Positions 5,893-13,423 are shown, counted from the first letter of the stretch. The stretch: DNA of 15,489 nucleotides from Spirosoma fluviale (GCA_945906915.1 CAMDSI010000031.1:1-15489), one strand, 5' to 3'. The notes: generated by a model from the sequence alone, not told the origin. A program made the numbers and translations.

Positions 5893-6863
5893 GCCAATAA
5901 CATTTTTTGGGAGGAGATATTATTTCCACAGGCATAATGACCTAGTGGACAATTTTTCTTGCCGTGGTCGCCACAGGGACGGCAATCTAGTTTCTCTGTT
6001 ACTTCGATGATTTGACTATGCTCTGCTAAAGGTCCAAAGCCAAAATCAGGTATGGTAGAGCAAAAAACCGCGACAGTAGGCGCATTTACCGCAGAAGAAA
6101 GGTGCATCGGACCAGAATCGTTGACGAAATTACCCTTACTTTGGGCAAAAATGGACGTAGAAGCTAATAAAGCGCGTTTTCCCGTCTCATTAAAAATGGG
6201 CCATCCTGGGCAGGCTTGTTCGATTTCATCTGAAAGAGACTTTTCAGTAGGCGATCCCATCAAGACAATGGCCTGATCCCGAGGCAATAAATGAATAAAA
6301 TCAATCCACTTCTGAATGGGTAAACGCTTTGTCTCCCAAACACTCCCGGGAGAAATGCAGATATAATTTCTGGCCGGGGCCTGGACTTTTAAAGGATTCA
6401 AAAATGGTTTATAGACCTTATTTCCTAACCAATCGCTTAATAGAGCCGTATTTCGCTCCACTTCGTGGATACCAGTACCGAAAGGATGAGGGAAACTCTT
6501 CGTAAAAAACCAGGAAAGTGGATTTTTTGCGAAACCCAAAACCTGCTTCGAACCTATCATCAGACTCAATAAACCCATCCCGAAAAAGCGTTGAACCACG
6601 AAGACTTTATCGAAGGATTCGTGCTTTAAATTTGATTGCAATTCTAGCCAAGAAGCACGCTTATTTGCTTTATCATAAGCCCAAACGCGCTGTAAACACG
6701 TATGTGTGTAAGCTTGAAAAATGGATTCATTTCCTTTCCTCACTAACAAATGAATGGCCGTTTCGGGGGATTCCATTCGAATCTTTTCCAATAACGACGT
6801 CACTAAAACAGCATCCCCAAGGAAAGCGGTTTGAATAATTAATACTTTGGAAACTGGATTCAT
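5865..6863 (-). CDS. GT9-family heptosyltransferase-like glycosyltransferase
   Basis: A 332-residue GT-B fold enzyme of the WaaC/WaaF/WaaQ family (GT9), which transfers heptose from ADP-heptose to lipopolysaccharide core on the cytoplasmic face. Signals: the N-terminal KVLIIQTAFLGDAVLVTSLL (6-25), with the Asp17 expected as base; ISPGSVWETKRLPIQKW (170-186), the nucleotide-sugar loop with its conserved Lys; and FVNDSGPMHLSSAVNAPTVA (246-265). A C-terminal four-Cys motif (C294, C297, C305, C312) is, as I recall, common in Bacteroidota members. The true donor and acceptor cannot be told from sequence, so no symbol is assigned (waaF-like). The stop lies inside pyrB. The promoter is probably the short divergent region shared with the M16 protease, where a 7-of-8 match TAATTTTA (6895-6888) fits the position. 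Confidence 0.88.
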   Translation of the reverse strand: MNPVSKVLIIQTAFLGDAVLVTSLLEKIRMESPETAIHLLVRKGNESIFQAYTHTCLQRVWAYDKANKRASWLELQSNLKHESFDKVFVVQRFFGMGLLSLMIGSKQVLGFAKNPLSWFFTKSFPHPFGTGIHEVERNTALLSDWLGNKVYKPFLNPLKVQAPARNYICISPGSVWETKRLPIQKWIDFIHLLPRDQAIVLMGSPTEKSLSDEIEQACPGWPIFNETGKRALLASTSIFAQSKGNFVNDSGPMHLSSAVNAPTVAVFCSTIPDFGFGPLAEHSQIIEVTEKLDCRPCGDHGKKNCPLGHYACGNNISSQKMLLAYEALEASK

Positions 6864-6897
6864 GGCAGAAAAGGAAGCAATTAGCCATAAAATTACT

Positions 6898-6905
6898 TAT
6901 TTTTG
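6898..6905 (+). promoter_or_regulatory. -7 element of the M16 protease-hemW operon
   Basis: TATTTTTG matches TAnnTTTG fully and ends 26 nt before the ATG at 6932. No good -33 is seen. On the other strand TAATTTTA (6895-6888), a 7-of-8 match 24 nt from the GT9 start, is almost back-to-back with it, so the two RNA-polymerase footprints would overlap. Confidence 0.5.
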
Positions 6906-6931
6906 GGACATTTTTCATTAAAACCCCTTAC

Positions 6932-8161
6932 ATGAATTCGATTCACCTGCATACCTTATCTAACGGAATCACCGTGGTTCACAGACAAGTGCTTCACACA
7001 GAAATTTCGCATTTAGGGATTATGTTAGACATAGGAAGTCGGGATGAACTAGCAGGAGAAGAGGGTTTAGCGCATTTTTGGGAGCATTTAGCCTTCAAAG
7101 GGACGAAGAAAAAAAGTAATATGGAAATCATTAACCGCCTAGAAATTTACGGCGGTGAATTGAATGCCTATACCACGAAGGAAAAAATCTGTTTTCATGC
7201 GTCCATTTTGAGCCCCTATTTCGAACGGGCTTTGGAATTATTAACGGATATCACATTCGAATCAGTTTTCCCAGAAAAGGAATTAGAGAAAGAAAGATCA
7301 GTCATTTTAGAGGAGATGTCGATGTATTATGACGCTCCAGAAGAGGCTATCCAGGATGATTTTGATGAACTATTATTCCCCAATCACCCGCTAGGAGTGA
7401 ATATTTTAGGTACCACAGAAACGGTTCAATCTTTCCAAAAGAAAGACCTAGAAACCTTCATCGAACGAAACCTAGACACCTCCCGCATCGTCTTTTCCTC
7501 TATCGGAAAATTAGACCCTGCTAAGGTATTCGCCTGGGCAGAAAAGCATTTAGGCGTAATTAAGGCAAAAAAACAGATCGTAAAACGCATCGAGCCGAGT
7601 CCCATGATTCCGCTAACCAAGGTAATCAAAAGGGGAATTACGCAATCTCACGTAGCTTTAGGCCGCCAATCTTTCGCGATTGAAAACCCAAATAGACTGT
7701 CCTTTTTCTTATTAGTCAACCTACTGGGTGGACCTAGCATGAATTCCTTGCTAAACGTATCCGTTCGCGAACGCCACGGCCTAGTATATTCAATTGAAGC
7801 CAGTTTGACCTCCTTTTTGGATTCTGGTTTCTGGGCGATTTATTTCGGAACAGAACCGAATCAGGTGAATAAATCATTGAAATTGATTCAAAAAGAGTTC
7901 ACGAAACTACAAGAGAAGGAATTAACGGCCTCTTCATTGAAAAAGATTAAAAGCCAATTGAAAGGTCAATTAGCCATGGCAGAGGAAGGAAACCTTAATT
8001 TTATGTTGATGATGGCGAAAAATCTTTTAGATCGAGAAAAAATCGAGAGCCTAGAAGAGATTTTCGAACAGATTGATTTAATTGATAGCGCTCATATTCA
8101 ATCCCTTGCAAATGAAATGTTGAATCCAGATTCGCTAAGTTATTTGATTTTCGAACCTTAA
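6932..8161 (+). CDS. M16-family zinc metallopeptidase (processing-protease type)
   Basis: A 409-residue insulinase/pitrilysin-like protein close in size to the short bacterial PqqL/MPP-type members. The inverted zinc motif HxxEH is intact (His48-Phe-Trp-Glu51-His52) inside GLAHFWEHLAFKGTKKKS, and the distal zinc ligand is Glu127/128 in SVILEEMSMYYDAPE. GGELNAYTTKEKICFHA (74-90) is the conserved strand-turn region. The C-terminal inactive half contains the family's R..Y pair in VRERHGLVYSIEASL (about 288-302). There is no signal peptide or lipobox at the chosen ATG, so it should act in the cytoplasm unless the start is wrong. The substrate is unknown. hemW begins 4 nt after the stop, so the two genes are an operon. 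Confidence 0.92.
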   Translation: MNSIHLHTLSNGITVVHRQVLHTEISHLGIMLDIGSRDELAGEEGLAHFWEHLAFKGTKKKSNMEIINRLEIYGGELNAYTTKEKICFHASILSPYFERALELLTDITFESVFPEKELEKERSVILEEMSMYYDAPEEAIQDDFDELLFPNHPLGVNILGTTETVQSFQKKDLETFIERNLDTSRIVFSSIGKLDPAKVFAWAEKHLGVIKAKKQIVKRIEPSPMIPLTKVIKRGITQSHVALGRQSFAIENPNRLSFFLLVNLLGGPSMNSLLNVSVRERHGLVYSIEASLTSFLDSGFWAIYFGTEPNQVNKSLKLIQKEFTKLQEKELTASSLKKIKSQLKGQLAMAEEGNLNFMLMMAKNLLDREKIESLEEIFEQIDLIDSAHIQSLANEMLNPDSLSYLIFEP

Positions 8162-8165
8162 TACG

Positions 8166-9281
8166 GTGCACCTCTACCTCCATATCCCTTTTTGTAGGCA
8201 AGCTTGTCATTACTGTGATTTTCATTTTTCGACGAATACAAGCCGAAAAGAGGAAATGGTACAGGCCTTGTGCAACGAAATAGCCGCCCAGAAAGACTAT
8301 TTAGGAGGTACTGAGCTACAAACGATCTATTTTGGTGGTGGAACCCCTTCCCTATTATCAGCCGCGGAATTAGAGGCCATTTTTAAGGCAATTCACGCAT
8401 ACCATAAAGTTGCAGCCGGAGTAGAAATTACGTTAGAAGCTAATCCAGAAGATTTAACCTTAGAATATTGCCAAATGATCACCTCTCGCGGAATTAACCG
8501 CCTGAGCATTGGTATTCAATCTTTCCAAGAGAAAAACCTTCAATTGATGAATCGCAACCACAATGCTGACGATTCCGTTCAAGCTATTAATAATGCCCAA
8601 AACGCAGGTATACACAATATTAGTATCGATTTAATCTATGGAATTCCATCGAATTCATCCGATGAACTACAAACTGATTTAGAACTAGCCACCTCATTCG
8701 GCGTTTCACATATCTCGGCTTATAGCTTGACAATTGAGCCTAAAACGGTATTTGGAGTACAAAAGAAGAAAGGCGATTTCGTTGAAATTCTTGATTCTGC
8801 TATGGCATCTGCCTTTCAACAAGTACGTGATTATTTAGAATCTAAAGGTTACGAAGGCTATGAAACTTCAAATTTCGCAAAGGATGGCCAATATTCTGTC
8901 CATAATTCCAGTTATTGGCAGCAAGAACCCTACCTAGGTGTTGGCCCATCAGCGCACAGTTTCAATGGATATTCAAGGCAATGGAATGTCTCTAATAATG
9001 CCAAATACCTCAAGGATGGACATGCAATCGCCGAAAAAGAGGAGCTTAGCCCAGCTGATCAACTGAATGAATACCTGATGGTTCGTTTACGCACTAAGTG
9101 GGGAATTGACTTATCATTTGTACGCAAATCCTTTCAGCAACTAGATCAACCTTATCCTGAGAAAGAATTTCAAGACTGGATTAATAAGGGTTTAGCGCAT
9201 CGAGATGGCAATAATTTAATTCTAATCGGTGAAGGTAAATTAATTACTGACCGTTTGAGTAGTGATATTTTTGTGGTCTAA
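8166..9281 (+). CDS. hemW: HemW-like radical SAM heme chaperone
   Basis: A 371-residue radical-SAM protein of the HemN-like group now known as HemW, which binds heme and passes it to heme proteins rather than oxidising coproporphyrinogen. The cluster motif CRQACHYC (Cys10, Cys14, Cys17) follows HLYLHIPF at the very N-terminus, with no N-terminal extension as in true HemN. Further motifs: IYFGGGTPSLL (58-68); EANPEDLT (96-103); GINRLSIGIQSF (114-125); DLIYGIPS (158-165); SAYSLTIEP (about 183-191); GYETSNFAK; and GVGPSAHSF, ending in the HemN C-terminal domain. The start is GTG at 8166, 4 nt after the protease stop. No in-frame ATG exists close upstream and a later start would lose the cluster motif. 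Confidence 0.93.
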   Translation: MHLYLHIPFCRQACHYCDFHFSTNTSRKEEMVQALCNEIAAQKDYLGGTELQTIYFGGGTPSLLSAAELEAIFKAIHAYHKVAAGVEITLEANPEDLTLEYCQMITSRGINRLSIGIQSFQEKNLQLMNRNHNADDSVQAINNAQNAGIHNISIDLIYGIPSNSSDELQTDLELATSFGVSHISAYSLTIEPKTVFGVQKKKGDFVEILDSAMASAFQQVRDYLESKGYEGYETSNFAKDGQYSVHNSSYWQQEPYLGVGPSAHSFNGYSRQWNVSNNAKYLKDGHAIAEKEELSPADQLNEYLMVRLRTKWGIDLSFVRKSFQQLDQPYPEKEFQDWINKGLAHRDGNNLILIGEGKLITDRLSSDIFVV

Positions 9282-9299
9282 AGCCTTTTAGTAAATTTA
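9270..9299 (+). promoter_or_regulatory. Possible promoter of mtgA
   Basis: TTTG (9270-9273) is followed after 18 nt by TAAATTTA (9292-9299), a 7-of-8 match to TAnnTTTG lying within the perfect 10-bp palindrome GTAAATTTAC (9291-9300). The ATG is only 7 nt downstream, which implies a nearly leaderless message. The alternative is read-through from hemW across the 25-nt gap. Confidence 0.35.
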
Positions 9300-9306
9300 C
9301 AAATCC

Positions 9307-10089
9307 ATGGCAAAACGAATTGAATATACGAAGAAAACACCCGGCGCATCTAGCGGCGGCAATAAGTTTGAACGCCTAGCTAAAAAGAGCCCAAAGAAAC
9401 GCTCTTGGTTAAAAAAGATTGGTTTCTTCTTTCTTTATCTCTGGATTTTCAGCCTCTTTTCGGTCGTATTCCTGAAATTTTTCCCCGTTTATTTCACTCC
9501 TACCATGGCATCAAGGAAAATTGATGCATTAATTAATGGAAATCCTTCCAAGATTCATAGCCAATGGTCATCGTATAAAGAGTTAGATAAAAATGCCGCT
9601 ATTGCAGTGATTGCCTCCGAAGATCAAGCATTTCCTGATCACCATGGATTTGATTTTGACGCAATGTACGGAGCGGTAAAGCATAATATGAAGGGCAAAA
9701 AAATTAGAGGAGCCAGCACAATTTCTCAGCAAGTGGCTAAGAATGTCTTTCTTTGGCAAGATCGAAGCTATATTCGCAAAGGTCTCGAAGTTTACTTTAC
9801 CTTCTTGATTGAATTGATTTGGGGCAAAGAACGGATCCTTGAAGTGTATTTGAATGTGGCGGAGACAGGTCCGATGACTTTTGGCGTAGAAGCTGCCTGC
9901 AGACAGTATTATGGACACAGTGGAGCTGAAATAAGTACATCAGAAGCGGCTAGAATTGCGGCAGTGTTACCTAGTCCTAATCGATTCTCCATAGAACATC
10001 CGTCTGCCTACGTACGTAAACGCACTTCGACTATTCAACGACAAATGAGAGGTTTGGGTGGCGTAAAGTACCTAGATAATTTAAATTAA
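9307..10089 (+). CDS. mtgA: Monofunctional peptidoglycan glycosyltransferase, GT51
   Basis: Polymerises lipid II into glycan strands at the inner membrane. The 260-residue protein has a Lys/Arg-rich cytoplasmic tail (1-37), one membrane anchor (about 38-59) and a periplasmic GT51 domain. All family motifs are seen: SEDQAFPDHHGFD (104-116), with catalytic Glu105; KIRGASTISQQVAKNVFLW (132-150); GKERILEVYLNVAE (173-186), with the second essential Glu; and GVEAACRQYYG (193-203). No transpeptidase domain follows, which distinguishes it from class A PBPs. It lies 25 nt after hemW. Its last 9 bp overlap the convergent ATL gene. Confidence 0.95.
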   Translation: MAKRIEYTKKTPGASSGGNKFERLAKKSPKKRSWLKKIGFFFLYLWIFSLFSVVFLKFFPVYFTPTMASRKIDALINGNPSKIHSQWSSYKELDKNAAIAVIASEDQAFPDHHGFDFDAMYGAVKHNMKGKKIRGASTISQQVAKNVFLWQDRSYIRKGLEVYFTFLIELIWGKERILEVYLNVAETGPMTFGVEAACRQYYGHSGAEISTSEAARIAAVLPSPNRFSIEHPSAYVRKRTSTIQRQMRGLGGVKYLDNLN

Positions 10090-10398
10090 TTCGATAGTGG
10101 GATCCCAAAAGTGGTTTCTGAAATCTTGAATTTGATCGTCTTTAATAATCAGTCCTTCGGCTTCCAATAATTCTTGCATCCGATTTCCGCCAAAAAAATT
10201 CTTACCAGTCAAAACGCCATTTCTATTCACCACTCGATGAGCAGGAATCGAAGCCTGACCGTGTGAGGCGTTCATCGCCCAGCCTACTAACCTTGCCCCG
10301 CCTTTAGAACCTAAATAACCTGCAATAGCCCCATAAGAGCTTACTCGTCCTACGGGAATGAGGGAAACTACCTGGTAAATTGCTTCAAAATCGGCCAT
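10081..10398 (-). CDS. Alkyltransferase-like (ATL) DNA-repair protein lacking the acceptor Cys
   Basis: A 105-residue protein corresponding to the DNA-binding C-terminal domain of O6-methylguanine methyltransferase. It keeps PVGRVSSYGAIAGYLG (15-30), with Tyr22 (base flipping), and GGARLVGWAMN (33-43), with Arg36 (arginine finger). The active-site PCHRV motif reads PAHRVVNRNG, with Ala53 replacing the alkyl-accepting Cys. Tyr22, Arg36 and Ala53 keep the spacing of Tyr25, Arg39 and Trp56 in S. pombe Atl1. ATL proteins bind O6-alkylguanine without repairing it and hand the lesion to nucleotide-excision repair. An Ala at this position is, as I recall, also found in the Thermus ATL. The start codon overlaps the DUF3109 stop (TAATG), implying translational coupling. 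Confidence 0.9.
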   Translation of the reverse strand: MADFEAIYQVVSLIPVGRVSSYGAIAGYLGSKGGARLVGWAMNASHGQASIPAHRVVNRNGVLTGKNFFGGNRMQELLEAEGLIIKDDQIQDFRNHFWDPTIELI

Positions 10399-10970
10399 TA
10401 TTCTTCCTTACGCTCTTCGATTTCTTGACACAATTCTCCATACCATTTTTCGCCAAATTTGCGAATCAACGGTTCTTTCAAGAATACATAAATAGGGACT
10501 CCTAAAGACGCTCCATTAGAACAAGCATCTGAACAGATGGACCAACGATCGTAATTCAAAGCCGTATAATCGGCTAATTTAGCTAAGCGAATCGGATATA
10601 AATGGCAGGAAATAGGTTTTCTGAAATCGGTTTTACCCGCAAAATAAGCTTGTTCGATTCCACACTTCAAATGACCTTTTTCATCGTATAAAGCATAGGC
10701 GCACTCGCGTCCTTCGATCACCGGCGTGGAAAAATCTCCCTCATCATCCTTCACCCAAGCACCCGATTTTTCTATTTCTTTCAGCCCTATCTCCGATAAA
10801 AAAGGTTTTATATCATCTTGGATTCGTTCCAAAATCTCTAATTCCTCTTCCTCCAAGGGTGCTCCTAAATCCCCTTCTACACAACAGGCGCCTTTACATT
10901 TAGCTAAATCACAAACAAAAAATTCGTCTGCTATGTCTGAGGAGATTACGGTATCGTCAATTAAAATCAT
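10398..10970 (-). CDS. DUF3109 family Cys-rich protein
   Basis: A 190-residue cytoplasmic protein matching DUF3109 as I recall it: N-terminus MILIDDTVISSDI, then FVCDLAKCKGACCVEGDLGAPL (18-39). Ten Cys residues (20, 25, 29, 30, 90, 103, 122, 146, 150, 181) suggest a bound metal or Fe-S cluster, similar in layout to YkgJ-type zinc/iron-chelating proteins; this is inference. Other conserved-looking pieces are KPISCHLYPIR (118-128) and DRWSICSDAC (141-150). I place the start at ATG 10970 rather than TTG 10991, because 10991 lies inside the -7 element (10989-10996). The ATL gene follows with a 1-nt overlap. The function is unknown. Confidence 0.85.
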   Translation of the reverse strand: MILIDDTVISSDIADEFFVCDLAKCKGACCVEGDLGAPLEEEELEILERIQDDIKPFLSEIGLKEIEKSGAWVKDDEGDFSTPVIEGRECAYALYDEKGHLKCGIEQAYFAGKTDFRKPISCHLYPIRLAKLADYTALNYDRWSICSDACSNGASLGVPIYVFLKEPLIRKFGEKWYGELCQEIEERKEE

Positions 10971-10988
10971 CTGCTTATTTTTGAACCA

Positions 10989-10996
10989 CAAAGGTA
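10989..10996 (-). promoter_or_regulatory. -7 element of the DUF3109-ATL operon
   Basis: TACCTTTG on the minus strand is a full match and is identical to the tRNA-Glu -7 octamer. Transcription from near 10983 gives a leader of about 13 nt to the ATG at 10970. No TTTG is seen 19-21 nt upstream. Confidence 0.55.
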
Positions 10997-11028
10997 CAGA
11001 TTATAGTTTATATAGGTAATTTTACACT

Positions 11029-11937
11029 ATGAAATCCATTTGGATACTTTTGTGCTGTTTACCTGTTTTTGCGAAAACTTCCTTTCCTGACTCTTTACTG
11101 ATAGGGAATGTTAAAGTATTCATACACCCTTCGGCTAAATCCATTTTAGATGCTGAACAAAAGCGATTAGGTGGTAACAAAAGATTCGTGGAGGGAATGA
11201 AAGAGAAAATGCGCTTCTATTTCCCTGTGATGGAGCCTTTATTAGAATCTGCAGGCATCCCCAATGAATTCAAATACCTTTCTGTCCAAGAAAGCGGCCT
11301 TAATCCAGTGGCAGTTTCAAGCTCACAAGCAGTAGGCTATTGGCAATTTAAAGCCACTACTGCCATTGATGTGGGAATGAAGGTAAACGCGAACGTAGAC
11401 GAAAGAAAGCACATTATAGAGGCAACGAAAGGGGCTGCAAACTATTTTACACGTAATAATCGGGTATTAAATAATTGGATAGGGACGCTTCTCTCCTATC
11501 GATTGGGCCTAGGAGCAGCGAAAAAAACAGCTTATGTGATGGAATGGGCTGGAAAATCAGATATTCAGGTGGATTCTAGTACCGATTGGTATGTGCTTCG
11601 TTTTTTAGCTTACCAAAAATTCTGGGCTGATGAATTCAAAAAAGACGATTCTTTGGGAATTAAACCCATAAACCAAGCAGAATTAATTTGTTACGGCAAT
11701 TCATGCGGTAAAAATCTTTACCAGATCGCAGACGAGTTAAATGTCAGTTACGATGATTTGAAGAAATACAATCCTTGGATATTGAATGATTATGTACCTG
11801 ATGACAAAAATTACATTTTGTATCATCCATCGAACGCCACCTTTTTCGATAATTCACTGATAATTCCTGAAATTATGCCGGAGGAGGATTTTTTATTACC
11901 TCCTAAAAAGAAGCTAAAGAACCCGCAAAAGGAATAA
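11029..11937 (+). CDS. Exported lytic transglycosylase, MltD-like, with LysM-like tail
   Basis: A periplasmic murein-cleaving enzyme that cuts the MurNAc-GlcNAc bond to form 1,6-anhydroMurNAc ends. A signal peptide spans 1-15 (ILLCCLPVFA, cleavage after VFA). The Cys pair is not in a lipobox, so it is not predicted to be a lipoprotein. The SLT domain (about 62-180) shows AGIPNEFKYLSVQESGLNP (75-93), with catalytic Glu88; SSSQAVGYWQFKATTA (97-112); the VDER segment (123-126); and AANYFTRN. A LysM-like module follows at about 226-267 (YQIADELNVSYDDLKKYNP), for peptidoglycan binding. The C-terminus is Lys/Pro-rich. At 302 residues it is shorter than E. coli MltD and has one LysM-like unit. The last 24 bp overlap the convergent methyltransferase gene. 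Confidence 0.88.
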   Translation: MKSIWILLCCLPVFAKTSFPDSLLIGNVKVFIHPSAKSILDAEQKRLGGNKRFVEGMKEKMRFYFPVMEPLLESAGIPNEFKYLSVQESGLNPVAVSSSQAVGYWQFKATTAIDVGMKVNANVDERKHIIEATKGAANYFTRNNRVLNNWIGTLLSYRLGLGAAKKTAYVMEWAGKSDIQVDSSTDWYVLRFLAYQKFWADEFKKDDSLGIKPINQAELICYGNSCGKNLYQIADELNVSYDDLKKYNPWILNDYVPDDKNYILYHPSNATFFDNSLIIPEIMPEEDFLLPPKKKLKNPQKE

Positions 11938-12552
11938 TCCATCGCGAATAGGCAATAATAAAGGCTCTATTCTAGAATCACTAGCCACTTTTGAATTAAA
12001 ATCACGCAAGGCCTCAGTTGATTTATCCTTCGCAGCTTCATCAATAATTTTACCACTCCATAACACATTATCTACTAGAATTAGCCCACCAGGCTTCATT
12101 TTATCTATCACTAGATCAAAATAAAGCGCATAATTACGTTTATCAGCATCAATAAATACGAGGTCAATAGGACCAGCGATAAAAGGTATTTCGACTGCCG
12201 CATCCTTAATTCGGTAATCAAATTGATCCTTAAAAGGCGAACGATCAAAGAAAGAACGCGTAAAGCTTTCTAATTCTTCGTTCACATCAATCGTGATTAA
12301 GCGTCCACCTTGTTGTAATCCTTCAGCTAAACAAAGTGCAGAATAACCCGTATAAGTTCCGATTTCGAGGATTAAGGAAGGTTGATAGACTTTGGCAATA
12401 AAGGACAAAAAACGACCTTGCAAATGGCCTGAAAGCATCCGTGGCTGCAACACCATCGCGTGTGTCTCCCGAACCAATTCCTTCAACAGGTCATTTTCGG
12501 GCTCAGAATGCAAACGAGCATATTCCTCAATACCTTCGTCGATGAATTCCAT
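11914..12552 (-). CDS. Cation-dependent O-methyltransferase (COMT/CCoAOMT type)
   Basis: A 212-residue class I SAM-dependent methyltransferase of the metal-dependent O-methyltransferase family (methyltransferase family 3, catechol or caffeoyl-CoA type). Features: an N-terminal helical cap with MVLQPRMLSGHLQGRFL (33-49); SAM motif I LILEIGTYTGYSA (60-72); the acidic ITIDVN (86-91); metal ligands Asp135 in VFIDADK and Asp161-Asn162 in LILVDNVLWSG; and the C-terminal strand RDGLFLLRV. The substrate is unknown. Bacterial members act on catechols, flavonoids or other diols. It starts immediately after the stop of the upstream methyltransferase gene with no spacer, so the two are almost certainly translated from one mRNA. 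Confidence 0.9.
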   Translation of the reverse strand: MEFIDEGIEEYARLHSEPENDLLKELVRETHAMVLQPRMLSGHLQGRFLSFIAKVYQPSLILEIGTYTGYSALCLAEGLQQGGRLITIDVNEELESFTRSFFDRSPFKDQFDYRIKDAAVEIPFIAGPIDLVFIDADKRNYALYFDLVIDKMKPGGLILVDNVLWSGKIIDEAAKDKSTEALRDFNSKVASDSRIEPLLLPIRDGLFLLRVL

Positions 12553-13344
12553 TTATTTAATACCTGTATAAAAGAAGTCCAAAGAATTATCCGGATCCTG
12601 ACTCAAGAAATAGTCATCCACCTGTATCGAACTCACGAGTGAATTATTCGATTTAGACAAGGATAAACGACTCATTCGATTCGCGATATCGTAAGGAACC
12701 TGCAACCAGGTTCTTGGTAATTTATATTGGAGATTGAAAATATCAAATCGGGTAATTTTCTTCACAGCCACCTTATTCTCTTCGTAATAATCCATCACTT
12801 TTTGATTCCCATGAACCCCTTCTGTGATTACTTCAGAAAAGTGTTTTTTCATCAAATCACTTAATTCAGGGGCTAAATATTCTCTTACATGCCATGGATT
12901 ACGTGTCAAAGAGAATTTCTTATTCACCGTAGTTAAGTATAATTTACCTCCTGGCTTTAACACGCGAGCCGCCTCAGCTAAGAAAAAATCATCATTTTCT
13001 ATGTGCTCAATTACCTGAAAAGTAACCACATAATCAAAGTGATCAGAGGGTAAATCCTGCAAGGGAGGTAAAAACATATCGATAAACTTGAACTTCGGAT
13101 ACGTCTTTGATAGACTTTCCATCAATTCTGTATTCTTATCGACACCTGTATAATCACGTATTGCATCTGCTAACACACCCACACCACGTCCTGTGCCACA
13201 TCCAATCTCTAATAAATTGCCTGAAAGCAATTTGCTGACGTGGATATAGGGATACAATAAACGTTGATGAACAGGATTATCTGAGGGAATATCAGAGGAC
13301 GCAATTTCAGTAGTTTTATACATTCTAAAAGGATTAAGACTCAT
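12553..13344 (-). CDS. Class I SAM methyltransferase, UbiE/Methyltransf_11-like
   Basis: A 263-residue methyltransferase with a Rossmann core. Motif I is LLEIGCGTGRG (44-54), followed by the acidic VDK (Asp69), YVVTFQVIEHIEN (105-117) and ARVLKPGGKLYLTTVN (126-141). The about 100-residue C-terminal part (WHVREYL.. to DFFYTGIK) is not recognised and presumably forms the substrate pocket. The VIEHI..D motif is common to UbiG/UbiE and small-molecule or lipid methyltransferases, so the substrate stays open. An in-frame second Met at residue 8 (13323) would give MYKTTEIASSD and a normal leader of about 22 nt behind the -7 element at 13352-13359. The ATG at 13344 would make the message nearly leaderless. 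I keep 13344 with low certainty. It is the first gene of a pair with the O-methyltransferase. Confidence 0.85.
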   Translation of the reverse strand: MSLNPFRMYKTTEIASSDIPSDNPVHQRLLYPYIHVSKLLSGNLLEIGCGTGRGVGVLADAIRDYTGVDKNTELMESLSKTYPKFKFIDMFLPPLQDLPSDHFDYVVTFQVIEHIENDDFFLAEAARVLKPGGKLYLTTVNKKFSLTRNPWHVREYLAPELSDLMKKHFSEVITEGVHGNQKVMDYYEENKVAVKKITRFDIFNLQYKLPRTWLQVPYDIANRMSRLSLSKSNNSLVSSIQVDDYFLSQDPDNSLDFFYTGIK

Positions 13345-13351
13345 TCAAGTT

Positions 13352-13359
13352 CAAAGGTA
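13352..13359 (-). promoter_or_regulatory. -7 element of the methyltransferase pair
   Basis: TACCTTTG on the minus strand is the third identical copy of this octamer in the window. It ends 7 nt before the ATG at 13344. No convincing -33 is found 19-21 nt upstream. The start near 13346 makes this either a nearly leaderless transcript or evidence for translation from Met8 at 13323. Confidence 0.5.
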
Positions 13360-13423
13360 AGGAATTATCTAGCTGAAATGTTAAAAAAAATGCCGACCTT
13401 CGTGCAAAATTTCAAGCAACGAC

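Noticed and set aside
6518..6838. A 106-residue plus-strand open frame antisense to the GT9 gene
   Set aside because: Its composition is that of a shadow of the real gene, and it has no family resemblance and no start signals.
9583..9918. A 111-residue open frame on the minus strand inside mtgA
   Set aside because: It lies wholly antisense to a GT51 gene whose motifs are all intact, shows no recognisable domain, and has no promoter-like element near its start.
11018..11025. TAATTTTA as a -7 element for the lytic transglycosylase
   Set aside because: It is only 3 nt from the ATG, so transcription would start at or after the start codon, and no -33 is present.
13396..13403. GACCTTCG as a -7 element for rlmB
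   Set aside because: It is only a 6-of-8 match with no -33 element. I leave the rlmB promoter unassigned.
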